A DNA stretch of 58,235 bases from Cristatella mucedo. Lineage: Eukaryota; Bryozoa; Phylactolaemata; Cristatellidae. Below, piece after piece: positions 46,270 through 58,130 of the stretch; position 1 is the stretch's first letter; the number at the start of each line of letters is the position of its first letter. The DNA lies in assembly GCA_009760855.2 (NCBI GenBank), contig WPIO01000274.1, forward strand, positions 92,501-150,735, written 5' to 3'. The notes below the pieces were generated by a model, which was given only the letters and a program-made list of their open reading frames with translations, ran no database searches and was not told the DNA's origin. Made by a program: the position numbers and the translations under genes.

Positions 46270-46770
46270 CCCCAAACCCCAGATGTAAGCTGCAGCACTA
46301 CGCACGCGAGATTCATGCTGACTTTGTTCATTTTTTAATTTACTTCCCGTCGTCCTCTTTGTCTTCGTGCGATAGCTCGACGCAGTGGCTGCGATCGCTA
46401 ATTTGATTCAGCAGGGCTAGTGACCGGTGGCAGTTTTAAGCCGCCGAACTGTAGTATCCGGCGCACAGCCACTTATCTCTTGAAGCTGTTTCATAAGCCC
46501 GACGCAGTCGAGTAAAAGTTGGCTCAAGTAAGCGCCACAAAAATAATTTAGTTTTCTGAAATTCGATTAGCTTCAGTAAAGAATAAAACCTACGAATGTG
46601 GCTTTAAGGCGAACGGTGTCGCATGGCCTATATCAATGGAGCTTAGAAGAATGACGTGGGCGTACGATCGTGCTTCCTTTGCAGCAAAGTAAAGTGCCTA
46701 GAAAGAGATTGAGTTCTCTGAGGGCACTATATCAAATTGTATTAGTATTTAAATTGTTATTATTATTGAA
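46270..46770 (+). mobile_element. Module G, copy in unit 2
   Basis: Direct match to 36062-36545. Hairpin arms AAAGTGCC (46691-46698) and GGCACT (46723-46728), then an ATT-rich end with TTATTATTATTG at 46759-46770. Confidence 0.7.
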
Positions 46771-47285
46771 ATATGAGCTCGCGCGCGCGTTTGAAAGCGG
46801 ACGCTGTCTTCAGGACAGAACCCGTAACACCCGCGAGTCAATGGCAGTCGCACGAATGCGACGTACAAAGTATCGCGCTCCGGTTCCGAATGAGTGGCGC
46901 CCGACGTTGCCTCTCAGTAGGGGCGTGACGTCAGCGCGTGACGTAACGTGTTGCGTTACGGACGCTGGACAAGCGAAGACGCTCGAGCAGCTAGACCTTA
47001 CTAGAGCAGTTTCCTCGGCGGCTGTCGGTCTCGCATGCAAATTAGCCTTTCGAATCCTGTTCGAAGAGATCGCAGAATCGTAGAACGACTGTCGTGCGGG
47101 CAATGTAAAGCAAATGTAAAGCGCCTTGAGAGAAATTGAATTCTCTGAGGGTGCTATATCAAGTGCATTTTAATGTCCCGCCGTGCCATCCCCACGGCCA
47201 TAACTGTTTTAATTGCTCGCGGGAGTATGGACATGTGCATTACGCCGGAGACGTCGGCCGGGCGCGACTCGAGGTTAGTGCGAAT
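46771..47285 (+). repeat. Module H, copy in unit 2, with LINE-A tail inside
   Basis: Matches 36546-37130. At 47108-47170 a LINE-A-type tail (AAAGCGCC, GGGTGCTATATC, AGTGCATTTTA) replaces about 120 bases of module H sequence. Confidence 0.65.
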
Positions 47286-48620
47286 AACGTAACGTAACGT
47301 AACGTATTTCCGTCTGTAACTCCACAAAGCCCCAAAGACGGCGTGATTGTTATGCAACAGAGTTTTGTACAGTGCACTCCCAGTCTAAGCGGCTTTCGGC
47401 ACGCATTTGGCAGCCACAGAGTTCACCTCAAGCAACAGAGAGAAAGAGAGTAGTATAGCTGAGTTGGGAGACCAGTTGAGATAATGAGTAGCACGAAAGT
47501 AGCAGCTCAGGGCAGCAGGAAAAAATGTGCAGCAGTCGGTCGCAGGAGAGTAGATGTAGTATATTACCACTCTTATTCCTCTAGGCCGGCCACCTTTTTC
47601 GTTTCTTGTCTGACGTAAACGTTTACTATATTACTATAGTGCTATAAGCCTTTCTACCACCATTCATACCGCCTATTTCTAACGACGTCGGCCATTATGT
47701 ACGATCTATTACAACTCCATTACGCAACAGCTGGGCGATGCTATAACAGTTATTGAGAGCTATACAGCACTCTGCCTTAGAGCGTACCCGCAAAATTTCT
47801 CGTGTTTCCTGTGCGTCGCGCTCTCAAAAAAGATTACTGAAAATGTACTCCACGCAATTTGCTCTCGAACGATTGTACAGCACCTCGTTCGCTGCGTGCG
47901 CCAAAGTACTCTTGCTGTCTGTCCGTCTGGAACTCGAATGCGGTACGCTGTGAAATTAAATGGATTCGCTGAGCGATATGCGAACTCTATTTGAGCTTCA
48001 CAAAGTCGCAATATTCAGCTCATTTAGTGAACCGCTGTAAGCTTAGGGCGGCGTCCGTGCGAGGCTCATTGACTCGTTTCACCGAGAACGCTGCGCTAGC
48101 CTAATGGTGCAAGATTGGTCCGAAGAAAACTCTTAACACGGTATCCGGTTGCAGTATGCCTTCGCCACGTGAGCGTCGCATTCGCCGTTGCATCTAGCGA
48201 ATGGATGGAGCGCAGCGTGGCTGAGCGGACCGGCAAACGAGCAAAACTCGATAGCCCATTTCAAGAGCTTTCGCGTGCGGAATGCCACGAAATATCGCGG
48301 ATGAGCCATACACGTTCAGTGCAAACCCCCATATTCGCGACCCGCGCCGAAGCGCCTATCAAGCGGGGACGAACCACAAATTCTTTGGAGACCATACCTT
48401 TAGTTGCGGAACTTTTTTTGCGGAATGCTGCAAAACTTTGGCGATAAGCCGTAATCGCGTAGCGCTCAGTGCAGCCGCAATTTGAGCCCCGCGCGGAATT
48501 CCCTTAGGAACGGGGATGCGGTAATTCAAGAAAGACCGATCGCTTCTGCCGCCGCGCGTTCTCGGCAGGACTCATCGACAAAATTCACTACACGTTCGCT
48601 GTTCGGTCGCACTCGACGTA
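47285..48620 (-). mobile_element. Module B, copy in unit 2
   Basis: LINE-B type tail at its left end (AACGTAACGTAACGTAACGT, 47286-47305), then the reverse of the 20440-21893 copy. Ends near CGCACTCGACGTATACC. Open frames are short and differ from those in other copies. Confidence 0.65.
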
Positions 48621-48639
48621 TACCAAGCGCCATGCGCTA

Positions 48640-48975
48640 AAGTAGTCGCCTTCTCGCGCCGCTCCGTCTCGATGCCAATGCGAAGACGACCGCGCTCCCA
48701 GGATATTCATGCCCATCATTGGAGGGCCTCGCAGTAATCGTCGGTTGCGGTTGGCTTAATGGTACTTACGATAAACAGCTGAGCCACCCGGCTCTGAGGC
48801 GCTCGCTACGCGTGCGCGTTCGCGGCATCGGATACCCGCGCCGTTAACACGCGGGCGGCAGGTGATCTTTCGCTCGCGTCCGCCTAGCGGTGGGCCTTCG
48901 ACGCCCGCCGACTGCGACGTCGAAGGCCGGCTAGCCCCCTGTGCCACTCGGACCACCCGCGCTTCGTTGATCCGG
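48640..48975 (+). repeat. Module C, copy in unit 2
   Basis: Matches 20020-20420, 25880-26200 and 39480-39905, with the GC-rich palindromic centre near 48810-48860. Confidence 0.7.
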
Positions 48976-48984
48976 TGGTGTGTA

Positions 48985-49280
48985 GTTAAGAGGTGAGTGG
49001 TCGCCGAAATAGAAATAGAAAATAAAAAAGGAAATAGAACCGCCAGGGAAGTTTACCAACCAGAGCGACTCTCCAAACCATCCATTGCATAGTTAATATA
49101 TTCTCGATTCGAGTTACGAATGCATTTCTGCAGGCATTAACTTTCGGGCTTCCGCTTCTTATTACGTGCTGAGAAGAAGCTGCAAAAGAAAATCAAACCG
49201 CCTCTGCTGAAAACTCGAAGTTTGCTCGACTCACGCCTTAATCACGTGATCGGGGGCTGAAATTAGCGACGTACGAAAAG
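48985..49280 (+). repeat. Module D, copy in unit 2
   Basis: Reverse match to 19575-19865, including ATCACGTGATCGGGG and TGCTGAGAAGAAGCTGCAAA. Confidence 0.7.
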
Positions 49281-49550
49281 CCGATACGAGCCCGAAACCT
49301 CATCGACCGTCATGTTGCGGTCCAGAATTGCCCTTTCAATGCAACTCCTGCTGCTCCTGTTTGGTCTTCGAAAGTGAAGTCGATTCGCATTCATTGCCCA
49401 CATGGCGGTGACGTTTCTCTCTACAGCGGCAGGCCACCGCTGGCACGCTGGGGGAGGTGCTTTCCAACGCTAGGGTGACGACACCGGTGGTAAATCGAGG
49501 CGGTCCATACATGTATTACACCCAGTCTCGAAAAGTGGAACTCAAAAAAT
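49281..49550. other. No feature recognised
   Basis: Short stretch between modules D and E. No frame or family match. Confidence 0.4.
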
Positions 49551-49737
49551 GTCCCAAACCAGCGCAGCTCGGAGAAGCCAGAGATTGCTGACCATTCCGC
49601 AGGTAGGACTGATAGTATTGCTAATTACACGTGGATCCGTGACTTTCGGCTTCTTGAAATGGAGATGAGGCCGACTAAGTTTGAAAACGCTTTCTGGTGA
49701 ATGTGTTCACTTTGAAATCCTGGTTAAGTGAAACATT

Positions 49738-49822
49738 CCCTTTGTAGCAAATGTAAAGCGCCTAGAGAGAGATTGAGTTCCATGAGGGTACTTTATCAAG
49801 TGCATTATTATTATTATTAACC
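49738..49822 (+). mobile_element. 85-base LINE-A tail insertion
   Basis: Only the last 85 bases of LINE-A: TTTGTAGCAAATG, hairpin, AAGTGCATTATTATTATT. The neighbouring copy (50372-50385) and unit 1 (40172-40185) have the empty site between GTGAAACATT and AGCCT. Confidence 0.85.
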
Positions 49823-50089
49823 ATTAGCCTGGTAAGTTCAGTGTCCCCCTAAATTGTATCGGCTGAATAAATTACTTAGCTTTGCAGAGAGAGACATCAC
49901 AGCACTCCAAGTGAAACGTACGCAGTCTAAGGATTTCTGTGAGAAAACATACTGCCTAAAGCCTGAAAATAAAAAGGACCAGAATGGCCTCGTTCACATC
50001 CGTGTAAGGCAATTCTCCATATTACCACCACTGGATCTAGGCAGAAATTCTGAAGCCATATCTGAAGTTTATCCATCATACATAGACTG

Positions 50090-50195
50090 ATTTGTATAGC
50101 TCCCTAACGGAACATAATCTCCGTTCAGCCGCTTATGGTGTATACAATCATCTTTGCCTAGCCGGAACGAGCTATTCAACCACTGGGCCAAACCA
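50090..50195 (-). mobile_element. SINE-2 remnant, first E copy
   Basis: Same insertion as 40450-40588 but lacking the B-box segment. The A-box end GTTTGGCCCAGTGG (about 50182-50195) is kept. Confidence 0.6.
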
Positions 50196-50639
50196 GTGCA
50201 GCTCGAAGAAGTCAGAGATTCCTGACCATTACGAAGGTAGGGCTGATAGTATTGCGAATTAAACGTCAATCCGCGTCTTTCTGCTTCTTGGAATGGAGGC
50301 TAGATGAGGTAGACTAAATTTGAAAACGCTTTCTGGTGAATGTGTTCACTTTCAAATCCTGGTTAAGTGAAAAATTCGCCTGGTAAGTTCAGGGTCCCCC
50401 TAAATTGTATCGGCTGAATGAATTACGTAGCTTCGCCGAGAGAGACATCACAGCACTCCAAGTGAAACGTAGGCAGTCCAAGGATTTCTGTGAAGAAAGC
50501 TTACTGCCTAAAGCCTTAAGACCAAATGACCAGAATGACCTCGTTTACATCCGTGTATGGCAATTCTCCATGTTCCAAGTAATCGATCTAGGCAGAAAGT
50601 CTGAAGCCATATCTGAAGTTTATTCGCCATATACAGACT

Positions 50640-50745
50640 GATCCTTATAGCGTCCTAACGGAACATAATCTCCTTTCAGCCGCTTCACGTAACTACAATC
50701 ATCTTTGCCTAGGTCGGAACGAGCTACTTAGCCACTGGGCCAAAC
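50640..50745 (-). mobile_element. SINE-2 remnant, second E copy
   Basis: As at 50090-50195, with the same loss of the B-box segment, so the loss preceded the tandem duplication of E. Confidence 0.6.
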
Positions 50746-51084
50746 CAGCGCAGCTCGGAGAAGCGATAAGCCAAACCAGCGCAGCTTGGAGAAGCTTACA
50801 AGTCAAAATTTTGGAAAACCACACTACGGTTTAGCCGTAGTTGTGGCAATTAAGTAAGCCGTAGCTTTAGTCTGCAATCACCTTTCTACTGGCATCAGCC
50901 TCCAAGGGCCTCACCTACATTACGGTCAATTGATAATTTGGCAATGATGCATCTGCAGACTGCTCGCTAATGTTTACCTAACTTACCTGCACCCGCCTCG
51001 GTCATTTAGCTGATACGCTACGTGCTGACGGCAGCCGGCTTGGTACCCAATCAGCAGTTGCAGACATACACCTTTATTGGACAG

Positions 51085-51165
51085 AGCATCGCTTTATGGT
51101 GGTCCGCTGGCTCCAAAAGCTCTGGATGTGGAAGTCCTTGACTCGCTTCCACAGATTTTATGCAA
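51085..51165 (+). mobile_element. LINE-B fragment
   Basis: Counterpart of 40965-41062, with CCAAAAGCTCTGGATGTGGA. Confidence 0.5.
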
Positions 51166-51167
51166 AG

Positions 51168-51375
51168 GCTTATAATAATAAATATTATTATTATAATTAC
51201 AATGCATAACTCACCCACAGATAGCTCAATCGTTTTCTAGGCAATTTACAATTGCTAAAGAAGTACGATCGAGGGGTTAGTGGCAGCATGCTCAATAAGC
51301 GACAAGAATAACACGGTTAGGGGCTGACATGCCCAGAGTCAGCAAGCAAGTATGGTTGCTCTTGGCTCTGCCCTT
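51168..51375 (-). mobile_element. LINE-A 3' UTR fragment
   Basis: Counterpart of 41055-41240 without the unit 1 insertion: GGTTAGGGGCTGACATGCCC is uninterrupted. Confidence 0.7.
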
Positions 51376-51999
51376 GAATACACGGTATCGCTAAGGTCTG
51401 GGAACGAAAAGAGTGCGGAGGAATTCTTAGTTAATACTAGGTACTTTAGGTCGGGTGGGGTGGAGTTAGCGAGTCACCACCATTGAGGTGTGTATTGTCT
51501 ATTATCTATGGTTAGCGTATCTGAACTGGCTTTTGGCCTCAGTTATTTATACAAAATACAAAATTTGGATTCTGTGAGCATATACTAACTGTGACAAGCT
51601 GGAAATGCCATTTTAATTCCCTGAAGTTTTGTGTCGCGTCCCCGCAGAAGTTCGCCAAACCTTGTGACGGCTTGCACTAGCATTTGTTTGAATTTCATCT
51701 GCTGAGACTGTTACAACGCTAGAAGTTGAGAGTGTGCTACTGACGGCAGCCGCCTGGAACTTGCTACTGCTAATTACTAATTAATCTAAGAGATATAATT
51801 ATTTATAATAATATTAATCTAGAAGATCTCATGGGCCATTAGATGACCAATTTAGCACGGGTGCAGGCCGCCGTCGATGCTCCGTTGGTGCAAAGCGAGA
51901 AGTTCGCTATTCGGCTCAAGAAACCGGAAACCGTGATTTCACGCTAGACCACAGAAATGGCATCTTGTAGGCTTTGATAGTGGAGTTCGACTAAAATGC

Positions 52000-52290
52000 C
52001 TAGCCGATGCATAATTTGTATGGCTATTTTAAGATGTTAGTGGTTTATGGGTGAACAGCACTTCTTGCATTGGTATTACTGCAACGGCCAGTTTATGACA
52101 AAGTGATTCATGGCCCAGAAGAGATTATAACACTGCTGTTGGGAGATGGGCTTTGTGATTTACGGCAGTGCCAGTTAAGGAACGGCCAGCAAAGGCCCGG
52201 AAAGTTAAGTTGAGGATGCCGAGAAACGTCCGTGCGATTAGACGTCCTCCTTCGGGGTTATGCCTGGTGCCACGTACCTGCCGTTAGGGA
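52000..52290 (+). repeat. Module F, copy in unit 2
   Basis: Direct match to 42190-42470. Confidence 0.7.
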
Positions 52291-52439
52291 GAATTTCAAA
52301 CTACAATTTGAATTTTACTCTTTTTAACTAGCAGCAGATGAATATTGGTTCCGATGAGTTCGGTAGGTAATAGGTTGCTGGATCAGGGGACTCATGAGCT
52401 CCGGCTTACTCTTTTCCGGCTAAGGTGACATGGTTTAGG

Positions 52440-52875
52440 TTCAGTGCTTCCGAGTAATATGCTGTCAAGCTGACCTAATGTGTTCAAATGGCCGCAGTGC
52501 AATATGACCAGTTTGTCTCTGCTGATACCGGATCAAATTTTAGCATCGACGTAGGCATTTTTCGTTTCTGGCTGACCGTGTGTGGTGACGTCATTATACA
52601 GTTACTTTATGGATGCTTATGATAAAGCGACGTTCTAGATTGAACAACTTTCAAAGAACAAAGCAAGGGATGCTGTCGTTTAGCGAACTAAATCTGCAGG
52701 ACTTGCAAGTATCGCCAGCTTATTGTAACTCGGAGAGACTTAATGGGCCAGGGCTGGGCCATCGAGGCAAGAAGACGAAGCATTGGACGATCAGGACTGA
52801 CTGGCATTCTGCTAAAACTAATAGATTCTCATCGCTCCCATCGCACTGCCACGATACGGGTCTCTGGCCTACCTC
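52440..52875 (+). repeat. Right end of unit 2
   Basis: Direct match to 42780-43205, ending near GATACGGGTCTC. The sequence after it is unrelated to that after unit 1. Confidence 0.65.
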
Positions 52876-53309
52876 ATAGATACTATAAGTGACAAGTTCA
52901 GTGGAGCGATGAGAGAGCTGCCCGATTCTCACCCCTAATGCTGGAAGCCTGAACAGAGCTCAGTGGCCGAATTCGCTTAAGGAATGAACTCCTTGACAAT
53001 AGGAACGTGAGAACGTAACACGGATTCCTCGTTTGTCTCACGCTTTTAAGGCTAGCTTTGTTACATTTAGGTTGTTGATATTTATAATGGTACTTGAAAC
53101 ATCACGAAGAGTAATAAACGAGGTGTAACGAGTAGGTGATCATTTGGTGCAGTGCAAATTAGTTACTTTATTGGTATGCCTGACATAAACTTATTTGCAG
53201 TATTTTAATCAGAATTTATTGTGTCGGCTGCATGAAATTAGGCTCCTCCATTAAACTCTGATTTATTCTTGAGAAGCTGTGTGTTGTACACTCACAATAT
53301 CTAGGACAA
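52876..53309. other. No feature recognised
   Basis: About 430 bases between unit 2 and LINE-A. Confidence 0.4.
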
Positions 53310-53905
53310 CAATAACGTATTTATTAATCCTGCACTGGCTACCAGTCAAGCAACGGATTGACCTCAAGGTTTTGTCGCTCACTTTTAGGTCCCTTCATTC
53401 TATAGCTCCAGCCTATCTCTCAGATATACTATCCCATCAGGCCACGCATCGTACCACCCGCTTTTCGGAATCCAAAAGTCTACAAATACCTCGTACAAAC
53501 CTTAAATCCTTTGGAGACCGTGCATTTAGTTCGTATGCTCCCAAAGCCTGGAACTCCCTCCCGACCTGCGTCAGAACATCCCCGGACCTGACCATATTTA
53601 AAAGGAACTTAAAAACACACATATTTAGGACAGCAACTAGTGGGTCCCTGTGATTCGTCCTTCATGTGCTTATGCGTGCTGACACTGTGCATGCTCCCAC
53701 CAACCACATTTGCATGCTGACCCTGTGCATGTCACCCCTAACCATATTATTCATTTTGTTTGTTTTTCAAGCATGATTTTACTTACCATTAAATTGCTTT
53801 TCCCTTTTTCTGCAGATGTAAAGCCCCTAGAAAGAGATTAAGTTCTCTGAGGGTGCTTTATTAAGTGCATTATTAATAATGATATTATTATTAATTAACC
53901 GTTTC
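53310..53905 (+). mobile_element. LINE-A 3' fragment, well preserved
   Basis: An open frame to 53653 encodes LHWLPVKQRIDLKVLSLTFR, GDRAFSSYAPKAWNSLPTCV and KTHIFRTATSGSL, the ORF2 C-terminus. Then come the full 3' UTR, the hairpin region (53819-53862) and an ATTATTAATAATG tail. 5'-truncated. Close to the 29.2-29.8 kb copy, so fairly recent. Confidence 0.9.
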
Positions 53906-54093
53906 TAGCCAGCTACTTATTCCGCAGGTCTTTAATTAATTCACTAATAATTGCCTACTTACAAGTGCTTCCTATCGCAGAGTCTGCTAAATCTCTTGCA
54001 TGGAGAATATTTTGCTTAATATAGCTCTAATAGCTTATCCTTTATTTAAGCTCGCTTTTTCTTTTAGGCGGTAAAATGCATTTTGGCTGAAAC

Positions 54094-55900
54094 ATGGTAA
54101 GTGAGCTGCCAGATGAAATGGTTTATACCTAACTGGCCGATCTCAATTTGAAAGGCGATCCCACGGTTTGGCCACCTAGTGCAGTGTGGGACCAGGGAAT
54201 GTAAGCTATTCGGCAGTACTTCCGAGATTGCACTCAGGGAAGGAATTGCTTTGCAGTGAGACTATCAACATGCTTGGAAACACGGGAGCAGGAAAGTCTA
54301 GCATCGTTGAGTCATTATTAATCAGTCAGCCATCCACTGCTGCCGCTGACGATACAACTCGTGGGATAGATCAGAGCATTGCAAAAATCGAAAGTTAATT
54401 TGTGAACGTGAATGACTTTAGCGGGGAAGAGATTTATCAAACCGTGGTTCCAATACTTTTGCCTTCTAAAGGACATTGCATCATTGCGTTCAATATAAGT
54501 GAAAACCTTGAGAAGCAGAAGGAGCAAGTGAACAAGTGGCTTATGAAAATATTTACTAAATCAACCGAGATACGAGTTATCGTAGTTGGCACGCATTCCA
54601 ATCTCCTTAAAGCAGGCCAACTCAAGGATGTGGAAGAAGAGATGAAACAGTATGCAGACAAAAGTCAGTAGTCTGCTGAAGAAGAGCTTGCATCTCACAT
54701 AAATGTGCTCGAACGTTCGGATTCCTCCAAAACTAATGCCGACTTCCTCAAATAGTATTGTGCTGCCATAACAGCTGCTGACATTTCATTTACAACGATG
54801 AGCTGCAAAGACAATGGTGAAAATTTGTTAGGTGAGTCGCATAGCTGGAATCACCAGTCAAGAATAAACTGAATGCCCTGGAGCAATATTCTGCATCATG
54901 GGGTCATATTATGAAAGAGATAAAGAGCCATAAGTCAGACGACGAGAACTCTCGACCATATTTGGAATGGCGGCAGGTCAGACAAGTGTATGCATGACAT
55001 CTGGAGCCGCACGACTCCACACTGAAAGCTATACTTCGATCTCTCGCCTTTAAATCCCAGATGATAGGGTTAGAGAGCTCTTCATCTCTTAAAGACTTAG
55101 TTTTCAATCAACCTCAACAAATTGTTCACGATTTAAAGAAGGTATTTCATCACGAATATTCTGAAAGACTTAAAACCGACGACTATTACGAATCTTCTAT
55201 GAAGTCATATAGTCAAGGGTTTCTGAATAGGTATTTCTTAGCGAAATTGCTTTGAAATGGACATGTCGACGTTGTCAGCGATTTTATGCAACTTTTCACA
55301 TTGTCAGCCTGACTTTTAAGGAAAGTTATATCTTGACAGGTAGTCTCCACGATCAGCCTCCTTCTAGGCTGCAAGAGTGGCTAAGCAAGGCAGCTGCAGA
55401 TCTTGCTGTTTGGTTGCAGCTTAGCTTCATGAGAAATAGCATCCTACTTGCTTTTTTTCTAACGAACCTGGCCTCGGTTTTATCCTGGTTGTGCACGATT
55501 AATGCTGAGCCAGAGATCTGGAAGGATGGTATACTTTTCGAACTGCATTATGTACCCATAATAACGAGACGCAACGAGAGAACTTTGGAATTATTGGCAT
55601 TTTTAAAATCTGGCAATAATAAAGTCTGGAGAGCTTTACAGTCGTTGCTTGACTGCATCAACATAAATGTGGCGATGTCGTGGAAAGGGGTCCCACTGAA
55701 ATGTATGCTTGTCTGTCCTGGATCGAGATACTTGGAGAGCCTGCATCCAATGGTCTCGCCTCACGTACGTTCAGTGGCTTGTGATAGACTTACGAATAAC
55801 AGGCAAACTAGACTTGGTATTGCACTAAGTGCCGATGTAGCATATTTGCGATGTGAATGTATTTACAACAGCCAGGTATGACCGCACACATTTTTAGTGC
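54094..55900 (+). pseudogene. ROCO (LRR-Roc-COR) protein relic
   Basis: ROCO proteins are large GTPases with leucine-rich repeats, a Ras-like Roc domain and a COR dimerisation domain. Order here: an LRR end with LADLNLKGDP and PPSAVWDQGM then AIRQYF (54094-54240); after a frameshift, Roc with P-loop GNTGAGKSS (54276-54302), DFSG as the DxxG motif (54414-54425) and THSN in place of the usual THxD (54591-54602); then COR-like SLKDLVFNQPQQIVHDLKKV then FHHE (about 55080-55155) and, in a third frame, EIWKDGILFE and NVAMSWKGVPLK then CMLVCP (to about 55720). At least five stops and two shifts. No introns are needed between domains, so it may be a decayed single large exon. Domain assignment is by motif; the exact family member is not known. 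Confidence 0.75.
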
Positions 55901-56644
55901 TCCAGATAATCCTCGTGACCCTTGAAATGAGTAGAAGCTTAAAACATGGCTTTGCTGACCTTGAAGACTTGCCGTATGCCCCGGGATTTATTGAGGCTTT
56001 CAATCTACCTTAGCTTGACTAATGGATTGATATGCCACATTGCCACTGGGCACTGCTTTGCAGTCTCTCCATTGTCTATTATAAATTAAGGAAAATATTT
56101 AATTTGCACCTCATTAGTTCAGGCTCTGCGGTTTTCGGCCACTGAGCAGACTGTCGGCTAACTTGACTCACTTATGTACAGGGAGGGGTCACCTTATTCG
56201 GTCGGCCGAATTGCTGCAGCAGCATTGCTGGTCGGCTTGATTAAATCCTTGTTTGCTTAAGCTGTCTCTTTTATTTGCCCTAATTGCATAGCTCATGCAA
56301 GATGGATGCTTCAATTTCTCCCCTGCTTGATACTGACTTAGGTGCTCTCGTTGATCTGTTTCAGTCTCGGCTGTGGCGAAATGATTTTTCCAGCATACGA
56401 ACTCTTTCAGCTGCCCATAGCGGTCATGGCAGTGGTTTTTCTCGCACATGGTAGGAAGGAACTGACATAAAATTTCATATTACTGACCATATGTACGTAT
56501 GCAAGCCAGCCTTGTGGTCGTTGGACATTTAGAGAGAGAGCCTGTAATTCTGCTGAAAGTGATGGCAAGTAAGCAGGATAAGCAACCGTGCAGTTGTGAT
56601 AAAATCCAATTACTGTTCAGTGTGTCATCATAATCTTCTATCAT
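55901..56644. other. No gene recognised
   Basis: Possible 3' continuation of the ROCO relic, but no motif was identified. Confidence 0.4.
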
Positions 56645-56893
56645 AAATCACAAATCTTCTGACATCACCACATTTAAAAAGAAGCTTCCAATGAACCTGT
56701 TTGTTACAGCATTTGGTAGGTCTTGGTGATTTCTTCTTCGTGTAAATGTAACTGCTTACACTAAGCCTGCCTGCTGAGATGTTTCCACCAAACGTTTGAT
56801 GATGCTTTCTATTCAGCATTAGTAAAGTGCCTAAAAATATATTCAGTTCTCTGAAATTTCTATACAGATATAATAATCTTATTATTATTATGC
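56645..56893 (+). mobile_element. LINE-A 3' end, old
   Basis: Encodes DITTFKKKLPMNLFVTAFG, then a 3' UTR and AAAGTGCC with a decayed partner arm, then an ATTATTATTATG tail. Confidence 0.7.
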
Positions 56894-56894
56894 A

Positions 56895-57790
56895 GCAATG
56901 ACAGTACGAATAACATGGTTATAACTGACATGCACAGGGTCAGCCTGCAGGTATGGTTAGGGACAGCATGCACAGTGTCAGCAAAAGTAAGCACACAAAG
57001 CACGAATCACATTGACCCACTATAGCTGTGACAAATAGGTGCATTCGTGGCTTTTATTTAATATCGTTAGGCCAATGGCAGTTGTGACGTCAGTCAGACA
57101 TGAATTTCAGGCTTTGGGAGTGTTGAACTAAACGTACTGTCCACATAAGATTTGAGGATCGTACGAGGTGTTGGTATATGATTTGATTTAGAAAGGCAGA
57201 CGGTACAAAGCCTAGTCAACGAGAGGTAGTTCTGATATGCTGCATCTAGGAAATAAAGAGACTTAAAAGTAAGTCACGGAAGCTTGAAATCAGTACATAT
57301 TTTGAATGAGAGTCAGTGCAGGTCGGCGAGAAGTATTTTGATCTGACAGCTATGATGCGAGCGATGGGCGAGCCTACCTGCAGAGTTTTCAACCTACTGT
57401 AAGTGCCTGTTTGCACAAGCCTGTACACCAGCAAGCGATGAGTTACAGACAGAAGTCAAGACGATTTGGATGTAGAATTCCTGTCTAAACACGCCCAAAT
57501 TTTAGCAATACTGTGTCACTGAAAATAGGCAGACTTTATTGTCATCGTGCAGTGCGAGCTCACTTTAGAAAGGATACCTAGATTATGTGTGGATGTAACA
57601 GGAGATATATTGGCAGAGCCGTTTTTAAACATTAAGCTTTCCCATTTCTGAGCTGCCCGTGATTTTCCAATCACTATTAAGTTGATGATTTTATCGTAGT
57701 GTAATTTGAGAAAGTCTGCCACCATTAGCGATGGGATGTCAGCAATCCGTCAAGCATGCTGAAAGACTTCGTCGAGCTTGAGGTCTGGAA
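56895..57790 (-). mobile_element. LINE-A fragment, old, tail-to-tail with the previous
   Basis: Minus strand from the FLKLHYDKIINLIVIGKS region (57717-57664) through KNGSANISPVTSTHNLG to the GDRAF-equivalent (about 57100-57150) and part of the 3' UTR (CACTGTGCATGC, GTGCATGTCAG). Its hairpin and tail are missing where it meets the plus-strand tail at about 56893. Confidence 0.75.
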
Positions 57791-57814
57791 TAGATATAAG
57801 CTGTGCCGATCCCG

Positions 57815-58130
57815 ATAATCACTTTCAAGCTGCAATTCTGCACTCTACGACTTTTCCACATTACCTGAGATCACATTGACAAAGCAGCTCAAAACCAACT
57901 TGTTCCTACCACCATATGCTGTATCCACTGGGAAATTCCCTTGAGTGCTTATGGGTACTGACGTTATGCATGTTGTCGAATGGCGATTGACATGCTACCT
58001 TAAATGCATATGTTAGGTTTATTGAAATGATTTATTTTACGCTGGTACTTTGCAGAATATGCTATTAATTTTGCTGGTATCTTCTCTGTAAACCGAAACA
58101 ACGTCTAAGAAATATGACTCGAGGACATTT
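57815..58130 (+). mobile_element. LINE-A-like 3' end, very old
   Basis: A frame resembling the C-terminus (PEITLTKQLKTNLFLPPYAV), then UTR-like TGACGTTATGCATGTTGTCG and TTGACATGCTACC. The hairpin is decayed. Weak but in the right order. Confidence 0.45.

Larger units (their letters stand above)
49551..50797 (+). repeat. Module E tandem pair in unit 2
   Basis: Two head-to-tail copies, 49602-50235 and 50236-50757, each starting at TAGG(A/G)CTGATAGTATTGC. Unit 1 has one. The 49602 copy carries an 85-base insert. Both copies share a deletion in the SINE-2 they contain. A 25-base end piece (CCAAACCAGCGCAGCT) is repeated once more at 50771-50797. Confidence 0.8.

Noticed and set aside
54186-54398. 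Small intact Ras-like GTPase gene
   Set aside because: The P-loop frame ends at a stop, and DxxG and THSN follow in the same frame beyond it, flanked by LRR and COR sequence, so it is part of a broken ROCO gene.
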